Assembly (NCBI GenBank): GCA_948736885.1
Contig: CAPXWY010000005.1
Span: forward strand, 7,032 to 71,031
Direction: 5' to 3'
DNA from: an uncultured Alistipes sp.
Lineage (GTDB): Bacteria > Bacteroidota > Bacteroidia > Bacteroidales > Rikenellaceae
Length of the DNA: 64,000 bases
Both the position numbers and the translations under genes were made by a program. The stretch's first letter is position 1. The number at the start of each line of letters is the position of its first letter. Positions 1-8,269 of this stretch are shown here, in pieces. The notes below the pieces were generated by a model. It was not told the DNA's origin and made no database searches. It saw only the letters and a program-made list of their open reading frames with translations.

Positions 1-623
1 CGCAGCCAGGCCGCGACCTCCTCTTCGACGGTGTTGTCGATGGGCGTGCCGTCGCACATACCGCGCAGGAACATGGTTTGCAGGATCATGCGTCCGTCGA
101 ACCGCTTCATCTGTTCGACGATGCCGCACACGTTGTAGTCCGGATTCTGCGGGTTGTTCATGCGGCGCGCCGTGGCGTCGAGCGCCGAATCGAGTTTCAG
201 GATGTTGTTGTCGACGCGCAGCAAGGCGCGGCGGACGTCGTCGCGGTGGAGCTGGGTGGCGTTCGAGAGCACAGAGACCTTGGCCGCAGGCGACAGCGAA
301 TCGCGCAGGGCGAGGGTGTCGCCGATGATGGCTTCGAATTCGGGGTGCAGGGTGGGCTCGCCGTTGCCGGCGAAGGTGATGACATCGGGCGGCGTGCCGT
401 CGGCCGCCATGCGCCGCAGGGCGGCTTCGAGCTGAGTGCGTACGTCGGCCCTGGCATTGAAGCGCCGGGCGCCGGGATGCTCGGCGTTCCAACCGCATTC
501 GCAGTAGATGCAGTCGAACGAACAGAGTTTCGATTCGGTGGGCAGGAGGTTGACGCCCAGCGACAGACCCAGGCGCCGCGAACGGACGGGTCCGAAAATG
601 ATGTCGTGGAAAAGCGAGGTCAT
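1..623 (-). CDS. Radical SAM protein, 3' end cut by the window edge
   Basis: The reading frame opens with ATG at 621-623 and runs leftward off the window, giving about 207 residues. A cluster-binding CX3CX2C motif is visible at Cys34, Cys38 and Cys41, with a further Cys at 43. A GNGEPTLHP segment near residue 87 matches the SAM-contacting GxGEPTLxP pattern of the COG0731-type radical SAM proteins (TYW1-like or activase-like). These bind a [4Fe-4S] cluster and cleave S-adenosylmethionine. The substrate cannot be read from this fragment. The gene upstream lies across repeat-filled DNA, so no operon partner is visible inside the window. Family assignment is firm; a specific role is not. Confidence 0.8.
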   Translation of the reverse strand, partial: MTSLFHDIIFGPVRSRRLGLSLGVNLLPTESKLCSFDCIYCECGWNAEHPGARRFNARADVRTQLEAALRRMAADGTPPDVITFAGNGEPTLHPEFEAIIGDTLALRDSLSPAAKVSVLSNATQLHRDDVRRALLRVDNNILKLDSALDATARRMNNPQNPDYNVCGIVEQMKRFDGRMILQTMFLRGMCDGTPIDNTVEEEVAAWL

Positions 624-698
624 GGCGCGAAAATAACAATTAAAAATGAAACGGCAATCATCCGCAGGCCCCGTCCGGATGAAAGGCAGCATCTTTCG

Positions 699-1066
699 CC
701 CGGAGTGACAAGGGTTACGGCTCTTTGTCAGTGTGGTTTGTAGATTCAGCAGTCCGCTGGCGGCGTAATGGCGCGGTGGGTTTAAGGAATTGTTTGTTTT
801 GTCGGGCGGTTTTTGCGCCGGTTTCTGTGGTTCTGCGGTTTTTGCAATTCGCAGTCGCCTGGTTTTGATAAAGGTGGCGCAAATATTTTCGTGCCGAAGC
901 CAGCGGAGCGAGTTTTGCGAGCCTCCGCAGGGCGGGGCTTCGGCTCGCCCGGCTGAAGCCGGATTCTATCTCTACAAGCCGCGGCCGCCCCGAACATCTT
1001 TTCCCTCCACCTTTCCGTGTTGCCGCCAGTTGCATATTCCAGTCTGCCGCGGAGTTTGCGAACAAT
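699..1066. repeat. Long intergenic repeat R1, copy a
   Basis: This 368-base block runs from CCCGGAGTGACA to GCGAACAAT and aligns along its whole length with 3523-3889, with scattered substitutions and few indels. Neither strand carries a recognisable gene. The minus-strand frames are open through much of both copies, but with no start or ribosome-binding site context. A weak match to its first 65 bases occurs at 17948-18012. Confidence 0.85.
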
Positions 1067-1082
1067 ATGTAATGGGCATTTC

Positions 1083-1155
1083 AAGGTCTTTGACCTTGCG
1101 CCCGGGGCCGGCTCGCGCCCATAGGCGCGACCCCCGCAGCCGGCCCGGGCGAGCA
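1083..1155 (+). repeat. Structured palindromic element, copy 1
   Basis: It begins with a small hairpin (AAGGTC/GACCTT). An outer stem built on GGCCGGCT/AGCCGGCC follows, enclosing an inner stem (CGCGCC/GGCGCG) and a CCCCCGC stretch. Related elements lie at 4154-4224, 34125-34196 (-) and 32652-32707 (-). The inner stem differs in sequence between copies but stays paired. Confidence 0.75.
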
Positions 1156-1201
1156 CTTGAATGAGTCCCCGAAAGGAAATGATTCAATGCAAAGACAGCA
1201 T

Positions 1202-1357
1202 TGTCATTCTGAGGAGCATAGCGACGAAGAATCTGTCGCGTCAGTATACAGATGTTTGACTGCACTTCGTTTGTCTTTCTCCTCCTTGCTCGGCATAGTC
1301 CGTCCGCGGCCTTTGGTTCGCAAGGGAAAAAGATTCTTCACTTCGTTCAGAATGACA
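1202..1357. repeat. Short inverted-repeat (MITE-like) element, copy A
   Basis: The left end reads TGTCATTCTGAGGAGCATAG and continues GCGACGAAGAATCTG. The right end is a degenerate inverse (AGATTCTTCACTTCGTTCAG, then AATGACA). The core TTTGTCTTTCTCCTCCTTGC followed by GGCATAGTCCG is shared with 3939-4095. There is no coding capacity, so it looks like a non-autonomous element. Confidence 0.7.
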
Positions 1358-1512
1358 AGTAGGGCTTGGGATTCGGACGCAGCCGCGGGGCACGCCCGGC
1401 GACAACCGGATGTTTGCGGGCCTGCGCCGGCCAAGGCTGCGGCCCGCACGGCTCAAAAGAGCCGAAGAACGACGCAACGACATTCGTACAGAAACCATTG
1501 TTCCGCACCCTC

Positions 1513-1743
1513 CGCCGCATTCCTCATAGCGATTGCTCCACAGCGCCTGCTGCAGGCTACCGCAACACGACGTCGGGAGCCTTGGGGAACGTCGGCACGC
1601 ACGGTTGGTACTGGGCTTCGTCGCCTTTCTTTTCCGGCGATGAGCAGGCAGGACACTTGTGGCTCCACGCCGGGGCGGTGAAGCCTTTGGACGACAGCCA
1701 ACGCGCCAATGCGCTCTCCGTGCGCTGCGTCCAGCATCTGCGG
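1513..1743 (+). pseudogene. Orphan lectin-like (FISUMP/DUF1566 or DGR variable-region-like) cassette 1
   Basis: From 1543 the plus strand encodes about 62 codons without a stop: a GYRN start, GALGNVGTHGWYWASS, then an LWLHAG block and SVRCVQ. This pattern (GxLGxVGTxGxxWxSS ... R....xVRCVQ) is the C-terminal part of FISUMP/DUF1566-type C-type-lectin folds and of many Bacteroidales diversity-generating retroelement targets. The rest of such a protein is missing: no plausible start codon, ribosome-binding site or N-terminal domain precedes it. Homologous DNA extends about 30 bases upstream (a GCGATTGCT core) and ends after CAGCATCTGC. Related cassettes lie at 4334-4576 and 18071-18302. Confidence 0.6.
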
Positions 1744-1850
1744 CTGCTTTTCATCCGCCTGCCGGGGCCGTGGCCGGAAGAAAAGCCCGACGATCTCCGG
1801 GAGGGTGCAAATTAAGTATAAATGCGTATCGGTGCGCAATAAAAAACGGC

Positions 1851-1858
1851 TACCTTTG
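1851..1858 (+). promoter_or_regulatory. Bacteroidetes -7 promoter element
   Basis: TACCTTTG matches the TAnnTTTG consensus and lies 93 bases before the start codon of the alpha-oxoamine synthase gene. The flanking DNA is AT-rich compared with its surroundings. No clear -33 TTG is seen. Confidence 0.5.
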
Positions 1859-1950
1859 ATTGACCGAATGTGTTTTATTTATACTTTTGCGTCACCGATT
1901 CCCGCATCGGAACCAAGAGAACTCAGTAAATCTTAAATAAAGGAAAAACA

Positions 1951-3222
1951 ATGGTTGATATTTTTGCACGCCTTGAGAAAAACGCAGGCGGACCGATCGG
2001 TCAGTACATGGGTTATGCCCACGGTTACTATGCCTTCCCCAAGCTGGAGGGCGAAATCGGTCCCCGCATGGTGTTCCGTGGCAAGAAGGTGCTCAACTGG
2101 AGCCTGAACAACTACCTCGGTCTGGCCAATCTGCCCGAGGTGCGCCAGGCCGACGCCGAGGGTGCCGCCAAGTTCGGCATGGCCGCCCCGATGGGCGCCC
2201 GCATGATGAGCGGTCAGACCGTTTATCACGAGCAGCTGGAGCGCGAGCTCGCCGAGTTCGTGGGCAAGGAGGATGCCTTCCTGCTGAATTTCGGTTACCA
2301 GGGCATGATCTCGATCATCGACTGCCTGCTCACGCCGCGCGACGTGGTGGTCTACGATGCCGAGGCTCACGCCTGCATCATCGACGGTCTGCGCATGCAC
2401 AAGGGCAAGCGTTTCGTATTCGGACACAACGACATGGAGTCGCTGCGCCTCCAGCTTCAGCATGCTACCGACCTGGCCGAGGAGCAGAACGGCGGTGTGC
2501 TGGTCATCACCGAGGGTGTGTTCGGCATGAAGGGCGACCTGGGCAAGCTCGACGAGATCGTGGCGCTGAAGAAGGATTTCCAGTTCCGCCTGCTGGTCGA
2601 CGACGCCCACGGTTTCGGTACGATGGGCGAGGGCGGCCGCGGTACGGCTTCGCATTTCGGCGTGGTCGACGGTGTGGACGTGTTGTTCAATACCTTTGCC
2701 AAGTCGATGGCCGGCATCGGCGCTTTCGTGAGCGGCCCGCGCTGGCTGATCAACCTTTTCCGTTACAACATGCGCTCGCAGCTCTACGCCAAGTCGCTCC
2801 CCATGCCGATGGTTATCGGCGCGCTGAAGCGTCTGGACCTTATCCGCAAGCACCCCGAGTATCAGCAGAAGCTGTGGGAGATCGTCCGCGCTCTGCAGAG
2901 CAGCCTCAAGGAGAACGGTTTCGACATCGGCGTCACCAATTCGCCCGTGACCCCCGTCTTCCTCAAGGGCGGTGTGCCGGAGGCTACCAACCTGGTGGTC
3001 GACCTGCGCGAGAACCACGGTATCTTCTGCTCGATCGTGATCTATCCCGTCATCCCGAAGGGCGAGATCATCCTGCGCGTCATTCCCACGGCGGCTCATA
3101 CGCTCGAGGATGTCAAGGAGACGATCGAAGCTTTCAAGTCCGTGCGCGAGAAGCTCGAGAGCGGTTACTACGCCAAGCTGCCCATTCCCGTCCGCGCCGA
3201 CGAGGGATTCAAGGTGCGTTAG
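1951..3222 (+). CDS. Alpha-oxoamine synthase family PLP enzyme (glycine C-acetyltransferase-like; possible cysteate acyltransferase)
   Basis: A 423-residue fold-type I PLP enzyme of the family that includes KBL, BioF, serine palmitoyltransferase and cysteate acyltransferase. The cofactor-binding Asp lies in DDAHGFGT (217-224), and the Schiff-base lysine is expected at Lys251 in NTFAKSMAGIGAF. Automatic annotation would call it 2-amino-3-ketobutyrate CoA ligase. As I recall, the GPIGQ/GPLGx start, the TFAKSM motif and a length near 420 fit the Bacteroidetes group that contains the capnine-forming enzyme (Flavobacterium Fjoh_2419; Alistipes SulA). That group joins a fatty acyl group to cysteate for sulfonolipids. 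It is less like the roughly 395-residue Bacteroides serine palmitoyltransferase. The start follows an AAAGGAAAAACA leader. It stands alone, with its own promoter and a terminator, between two repeat clusters. Confidence 0.8.
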   Translation: MVDIFARLEKNAGGPIGQYMGYAHGYYAFPKLEGEIGPRMVFRGKKVLNWSLNNYLGLANLPEVRQADAEGAAKFGMAAPMGARMMSGQTVYHEQLERELAEFVGKEDAFLLNFGYQGMISIIDCLLTPRDVVVYDAEAHACIIDGLRMHKGKRFVFGHNDMESLRLQLQHATDLAEEQNGGVLVITEGVFGMKGDLGKLDEIVALKKDFQFRLLVDDAHGFGTMGEGGRGTASHFGVVDGVDVLFNTFAKSMAGIGAFVSGPRWLINLFRYNMRSQLYAKSLPMPMVIGALKRLDLIRKHPEYQQKLWEIVRALQSSLKENGFDIGVTNSPVTPVFLKGGVPEATNLVVDLRENHGIFCSIVIYPVIPKGEIILRVIPTAAHTLEDVKETIEAFKSVREKLESGYYAKLPIPVRADEGFKVR

Positions 3223-3240
3223 TCCGTTTTGCATAGAGAG

Positions 3241-3272
3241 ATGCCGGCCCTTTACTTGGGGCCGGCATTTTT
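3241..3272 (+). terminator. Rho-independent terminator after the alpha-oxoamine synthase gene
   Basis: A 10-base-pair GC-rich stem (ATGCCGGCCC/GGGCCGGCAT) with a 7-base loop is followed by TTTTTC, 18 bases past the stop codon. Confidence 0.85.
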
Positions 3273-3522
3273 CGTTTCGGTGCGGCGGTTTCGCTTTCTC
3301 TTTGCGTTGTGGGTTTTGTCCCGTTCGGGGCGTGGTCGGATTCTTCTCGTTTTCTTTTGTTCAACTGTTTTGCTTTATGTCATTCTCCGGGCAGCCATTT
3401 CTAAGCCGCTTGCTTTGATTTCGGGCCGGGTCACCCCTCGATCCCGTCCCTCCTCCAGCCGTTCCGGCGGACTTTTCCGTGTAAATAATTTTTGTTTTAT
3501 CTTCGTTCCCGGCAACTTCACA

Positions 3523-3889
3523 CCCGGAGTGACAGGGGCTACGGCTTCTGTCAGCGTGGTTAGTAGATTCAGCAGTCCGCTGGCGGCGTAATGGCGCGGG
3601 TGGTTAAGGGATTGTTTGTTTTGTCGGGCGTTTTTTTTGCGCCGGTTTTTCTCGTTCTGCGGTTTTGTAATTCGCAGTCGCCTGGTTTTGATAGAGGTGG
3701 CGCAAATGTTCTCGTGCCGAAGCCCGCGGGGCGAGTTTTGCGAGCCTCCGCAGGGCGGGGCTTCGGCTCGCACGGCTGAAGCCGGTGTTTAGCTCTGCAA
3801 GCCGCGGCCGCCCCGAACATCTTTTCCTTCCACCTTTCCGCGTTGCCGCCAGTTGCTTATTCCAGTCTGCTGCGGAGTTTGCGAACAAT
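3523..3889. repeat. Long intergenic repeat R1, copy b
   Basis: A 367-base partner of 699-1066 in the same orientation. The two copies bracket the alpha-oxoamine synthase gene as direct repeats, so recombination between them would remove that gene. Confidence 0.85.
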
Positions 3890-3938
3890 GAAATAGTACG
3901 GTCCCAACGCGTCGTGCGGATCTCAGTTCTTCCCGTTT

Positions 3939-4095
3939 TGTCATTCTGAGGAGCAGAGCGACGAAGAATCTGTATCAAGTATACGTAGACAGATTCTTGA
4001 TTGCACTTCGTTTGTCTTTCTCCTCCTTGCAAGGCATAGTCCGCAAGAGGCCTCTGCACTCGCTGCGTTCGTCGATCCGCTTCGCTCAACATGAC
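3939..4095. repeat. Short inverted-repeat (MITE-like) element, copy B
   Basis: The left end is nearly identical to that of copy A (TGTCATTCTGAGGAGCAGAG). It has the same TTTGTCTTTCTCCTCCTTGC core. The right end is degenerate: CTTCGCTCAACATGAC. Confidence 0.7.
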
Positions 4096-4153
4096 GTTGC
4101 GGCAAGCATGCCCCACATTGCGGCTATTTCTCTGGTGCGGAAGAGCCGATGCC

Positions 4154-4224
4154 AAGGTTGCAGACCTTGCGCCCGGGCCGGCTCGCATCGAAGATGCGAC
4201 CCCCGCAGCCGACCCGGGCGAGCA
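4154..4224 (+). repeat. Structured palindromic element, copy 2
   Basis: It has the same layout as 1083-1155: a leading hairpin AAGGT/ACCTT, an outer GGCCGGCT stem, and an inner stem TCGCAT/ATGCGA. The inner stem bases differ from copy 1 but pair perfectly. Confidence 0.75.
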
Positions 4225-4251
4225 CATGAAGAATAAATACTGCTGATTAAT

Positions 4252-4284
4252 AGATTCTTCGTCGCTATGCTCCTCAGAATGACA
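4252..4284 (-). repeat. Inverted copy of the MITE-like end
   Basis: AGATTCTTCGTCGCTATGCT continuing CCTCAGAATGACA is the near-perfect reverse complement of the left end at 3939-3971. Together they form roughly 33-base inverted repeats around 345 bases that include the hairpin element. Confidence 0.75.
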
Positions 4285-4333
4285 AATTATTTCACAATTT
4301 TGCATTGTGAATTCTGAATTGAACTTGTTCCCT

Positions 4334-4576
4334 CTCCGCGGCATCCATTCCAGCGATTGCTCCCTAATCCCGGGCCTGCTGCGGGCAACCGCTCCGGCGG
4401 AACGGGAGACTTGGGCAATGTCGGCACGAATGGCTATTCGTGGGCCTCGTCGCCCATGGTCTCGGACAATCATAACGGGGGCCTGCTGTGGTTCCACGGC
4501 TCCCTTGTGAATCCGCTGACCGGAAGCGATCGGTCCAATGCCTTTACCGTGCGCTGCGTCCAAGCATCTGCACGGC
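4334..4576 (+). pseudogene. Orphan lectin-like cassette 2
   Basis: About 60 stop-free codons from 4372 encode PAAGNRSGG, then GDLGNVGTNGYSWASS, LLWFHG and FTVRCVQ, the same pattern as cassettes 1 and 3. Residues at the exposed positions differ (for example MVSDNHNG against FFSGDEQA and YASGNYNG). Nucleotide identity with the other copies continues on both sides of the coding-like part even where small insertions change the frame (an extra A after GTCCA). This suggests the flanks are shared as DNA, not as protein. No N-terminal part or translation start is visible. Confidence 0.6.
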
Positions 4577-4670
4577 TGCCTCGGCCCGGCGGTTCTCCGG
4601 AACCGCCGTTTTTCTTTGCGCCTGCCCGACAAGTTCCCCGAGCAGCCCTCCCCGACCGGACGTACGAGAC

Positions 4671-4707
4671 AAAAAACTTCCGGCCTGCCCGAAAGGCAGA
4701 CCGGAAG
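4671..4707 (-). terminator. Terminator of pckA
   Basis: Read on the minus strand, CTTCCGGTCTGCC/GGCAGGCCGGAAG forms a stem with one mismatch and is followed by TTTTTT, 34 bases past the pckA stop. Confidence 0.85.
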
Positions 4708-4740
4708 CCATCAACTCATATTTAACTCAAACGAAAAAAC

Positions 4741-6348
<1,608 letters not shown>

Positions 6349-6425
6349 AATCAAACTATTTTTAAATTAAACCTCTTCTGTTCGCGCGGCGGCGGCCCGG
6401 CGGGCGCACCGCATTTTTTCCGACG

Positions 6426-6433
6426 CAAAGTTA
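6426..6433 (-). promoter_or_regulatory. Promoter of pckA (-7 element)
   Basis: TAACTTTG on the minus strand, 78 bases before the pckA start codon, in an AT-rich stretch within GC-rich DNA. Confidence 0.65.
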
Positions 6434-6808
6434 GAAAAACTTTCCTTTTTGTGAAAAATATAACAACGAATTTTCCGAAAAAATTTATTATTTTTCCTCA
6501 ACGGCTTATGCGCTTCATTCATAGCTTGTTCGACCGGCAGCCCTACGGGTCCAACAATCGTTCCATCTCTGCCGGCGGCTTTCCGGCCGCCGTTGTCCGC
6601 AGAGCATGCAGCACGTGCTTGTTCAACCGCGCCGGGCATCTTCGTCGGAGCTGCTTCCGCAGAGGCATCCGGCGATTACCGAACACCCTCCGCAGGCCGC
6701 GTTCCGCCGCCGGCCGACCAACTGAACAACAGAACCGACAAGAGAAAGTATTTTTGCGGACAAGCACAAAAAATCGCCGCAGCCCTTTCACTTTCCGCCT
6801 ACTTTTCG
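6434..6808. other. Intergenic DNA between pckA and hemW
   Basis: Apart from the two divergent promoters I see no gene or repeat. The first 70 bases are AT-rich and the remainder GC-rich. Confidence 0.5.
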
Positions 6809-6816
6809 TATCTTCG
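6809..6816 (+). promoter_or_regulatory. Probable promoter of hemW close to the start codon
   Basis: TATCTTCG (one mismatch to TAnnTTTG) ends 8 bases before the ATG. The transcript would have a leader of only a few bases or none. Confidence 0.4.
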
Positions 6817-6824
6817 AATTCACC

Positions 6825-7940
6825 ATGGCCGGACTCTATTTCCATATCCCGTTCTGCAAGCGCGTGTGCGCTTACTGCGACTTCTTCAAGAGCGCCGACC
6901 TGCGCCGCATGGACGACGTGCTGAAAGCCATGCACGACGAGCTCGAACATCAGCGCGGCTACCTGGGCGGCGAAGCCGTCCGCACGCGTTACTTCGGCGG
7001 AGGCACTCCATCGCTCTGCACGCCGCAACAGATAGGAGGCCTGCTCGCCCGGGCGGCCGACCTTTTCGACTGCACGGCCGTGGAGGAAACCACCCTCGAA
7101 GCCAATCCCGACGACCTCGACGGTGCGTATCTCGACGCACTGCGCCGCGCAGGCATCGACCGGCTCTCGATCGGCATCCAGTCGCTCGACGACGCCTGCC
7201 TGCGCTCGATGAACCGCCGCCACACCGCCGCACAGGCCGTCGATGCGGTGAAAAGAGCCCGCGCTGCCGGATTCGGCAACCTCACCGTCGACCTGATATT
7301 CGGCGTTCCCGGTTTCGGGGGCGACTCGCTGCAACGCTCGCTCGACGCCATTATCGCCCTGGAGCCCGAGCATGTTTCGGCATACCATTTGACCGTCGAA
7401 CCCGGCACGGCGTTCGGACGTCGGGCCGCACGGGGCGACTTCGCGCCCGTCGACGAAGAGACCAGCCGGGCGGAGTTTCTGACCGTGCACCGTGTGCTGA
7501 CACAAGCCGGATACGAACACTACGAAGTCTCGAACTTCGCGCTGCCGGGGCGGCGGGCGCGGCACAACGCCGCCTATTGGCACGGCGAGAAATACCTGGG
7601 CACGGGACCCGCGGCCCACTCCTACGACGGACGCGAGCGCCATTGGAACGCAGCCTCGATCGAACGCTACATCGCCGGCCGACCGCCCGAGCACGAAGTG
7701 CTGAGCGACCGCGACCGATACAACGAATACCTGATGACGCGGCTGCGCACGGCCGAGGGGATCGACCTCGGGGAGCTGGAATGCCGCTTCGGAGCTGCAA
7801 GTGCGGAACGGACACTCCGGGAGGCTGAGCGCTTCGTAGCCGCCGGAACACTCGTCGCCATGGAAAAACGGCTGGCGATCCCGGCCGAGCAATGGCTGGT
7901 CTCCGACGCCGTGATCGGCGCGCTGTTCGAAAGCGAATAG
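6825..7940 (+). CDS. hemW: HemW-like radical SAM protein (annotated as oxygen-independent coproporphyrinogen III oxidase)
   Basis: A 371-residue radical SAM protein with the cluster motif CX3CX2C at Cys11, Cys15 and Cys18, close to the N-terminus (YFHIPFCKRVCAYCDF). The FGGGTPS and GIQSLDD motifs of the HemN/HemW superfamily follow. It lacks the longer N-terminus and extra cysteine of true HemN coproporphyrinogen dehydrogenases. This fits HemW, a heme chaperone that delivers heme to respiratory proteins. Its start is the only ATG that preserves the conserved N-terminus. It stands alone between pckA and the glycogen cluster. Confidence 0.9.
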   Translation: MAGLYFHIPFCKRVCAYCDFFKSADLRRMDDVLKAMHDELEHQRGYLGGEAVRTRYFGGGTPSLCTPQQIGGLLARAADLFDCTAVEETTLEANPDDLDGAYLDALRRAGIDRLSIGIQSLDDACLRSMNRRHTAAQAVDAVKRARAAGFGNLTVDLIFGVPGFGGDSLQRSLDAIIALEPEHVSAYHLTVEPGTAFGRRAARGDFAPVDEETSRAEFLTVHRVLTQAGYEHYEVSNFALPGRRARHNAAYWHGEKYLGTGPAAHSYDGRERHWNAASIERYIAGRPPEHEVLSDRDRYNEYLMTRLRTAEGIDLGELECRFGAASAERTLREAERFVAAGTLVAMEKRLAIPAEQWLVSDAVIGALFESE

Positions 7941-8186
7941 AAAGCCGGCGATGTCCGGACAAGCCGGTCGCTCCGCCCGTTTCCGGGTTTCGCCGGACGG
8001 GCGTCCGCGCTTCTGCCCAGCGATGCCGCCGGAGAAGGCGCCGCACGGACCGACCGAAGGAACAAACTGCGAAACGGAAGAAACGGCAATGTTAAATTAT
8101 TCTTAAATTTTTTAAAGAATTCCCGCCCGGGAGGCCTCCGGCGGCCCTGCAACGGCGCCGTGAGTACCCGCACAGGACCGGACGGA
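7941..8186. other. Intergenic DNA between hemW and the glycogen cluster
   Basis: GC-rich with an AT-rich patch near 8093-8118; no gene, repeat or clear terminator seen. Confidence 0.4.
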
Positions 8187-8217
8187 TTGCCCAATATAAA
8201 TATATGTATTAACTTTG
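8187..8217 (+). promoter_or_regulatory. Promoter of the glycogen synthase-phosphorylase gene
   Basis: TTG at 8187-8189, a 20-base spacer and TAACTTTG at 8210-8217 match the full Bacteroidetes -33/-7 promoter. The predicted leader is about 48 bases. Confidence 0.75.
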
Positions 8218-8269
8218 CGCCCGAGTTTACGCCTCAGCATCAAGTAGATTACAAACGAAAACATAAATT

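Larger units (their letters stand above)
624..1950. other. Gene-free, repeat-rich interval upstream of the alpha-oxoamine synthase gene
   Basis: No convincing gene occurs here; the short open frames on both strands lack family matches and sit over repeats. In order it holds a 368-base repeat, a folded hairpin element, an inverted-repeat element, a start-less lectin-like cassette and the promoter of the downstream gene. The items are listed separately. Confidence 0.7.
3273..4670. other. Second gene-free repeat cluster
   Basis: No gene is supported here. It contains the second copy of R1, the second inverted-repeat element with an extra inverted end, the second hairpin element and the second lectin-like cassette. 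3280-3520 has no recognisable feature and is slightly more AT-rich than the genes. Confidence 0.65.

Noticed and set aside
1933..3234. A 433-codon minus-strand frame over the alpha-oxoamine synthase gene
   Set aside because: Antisense shadow; the plus-strand frame has full PLP-enzyme motifs.
3604..4632. A 342-codon minus-strand gene spanning the repeat cluster
   Set aside because: It reads through R1, the MITE-like element and the hairpin element. The matching frame in the first cluster is broken at different places, so it is a repeat-derived frame.
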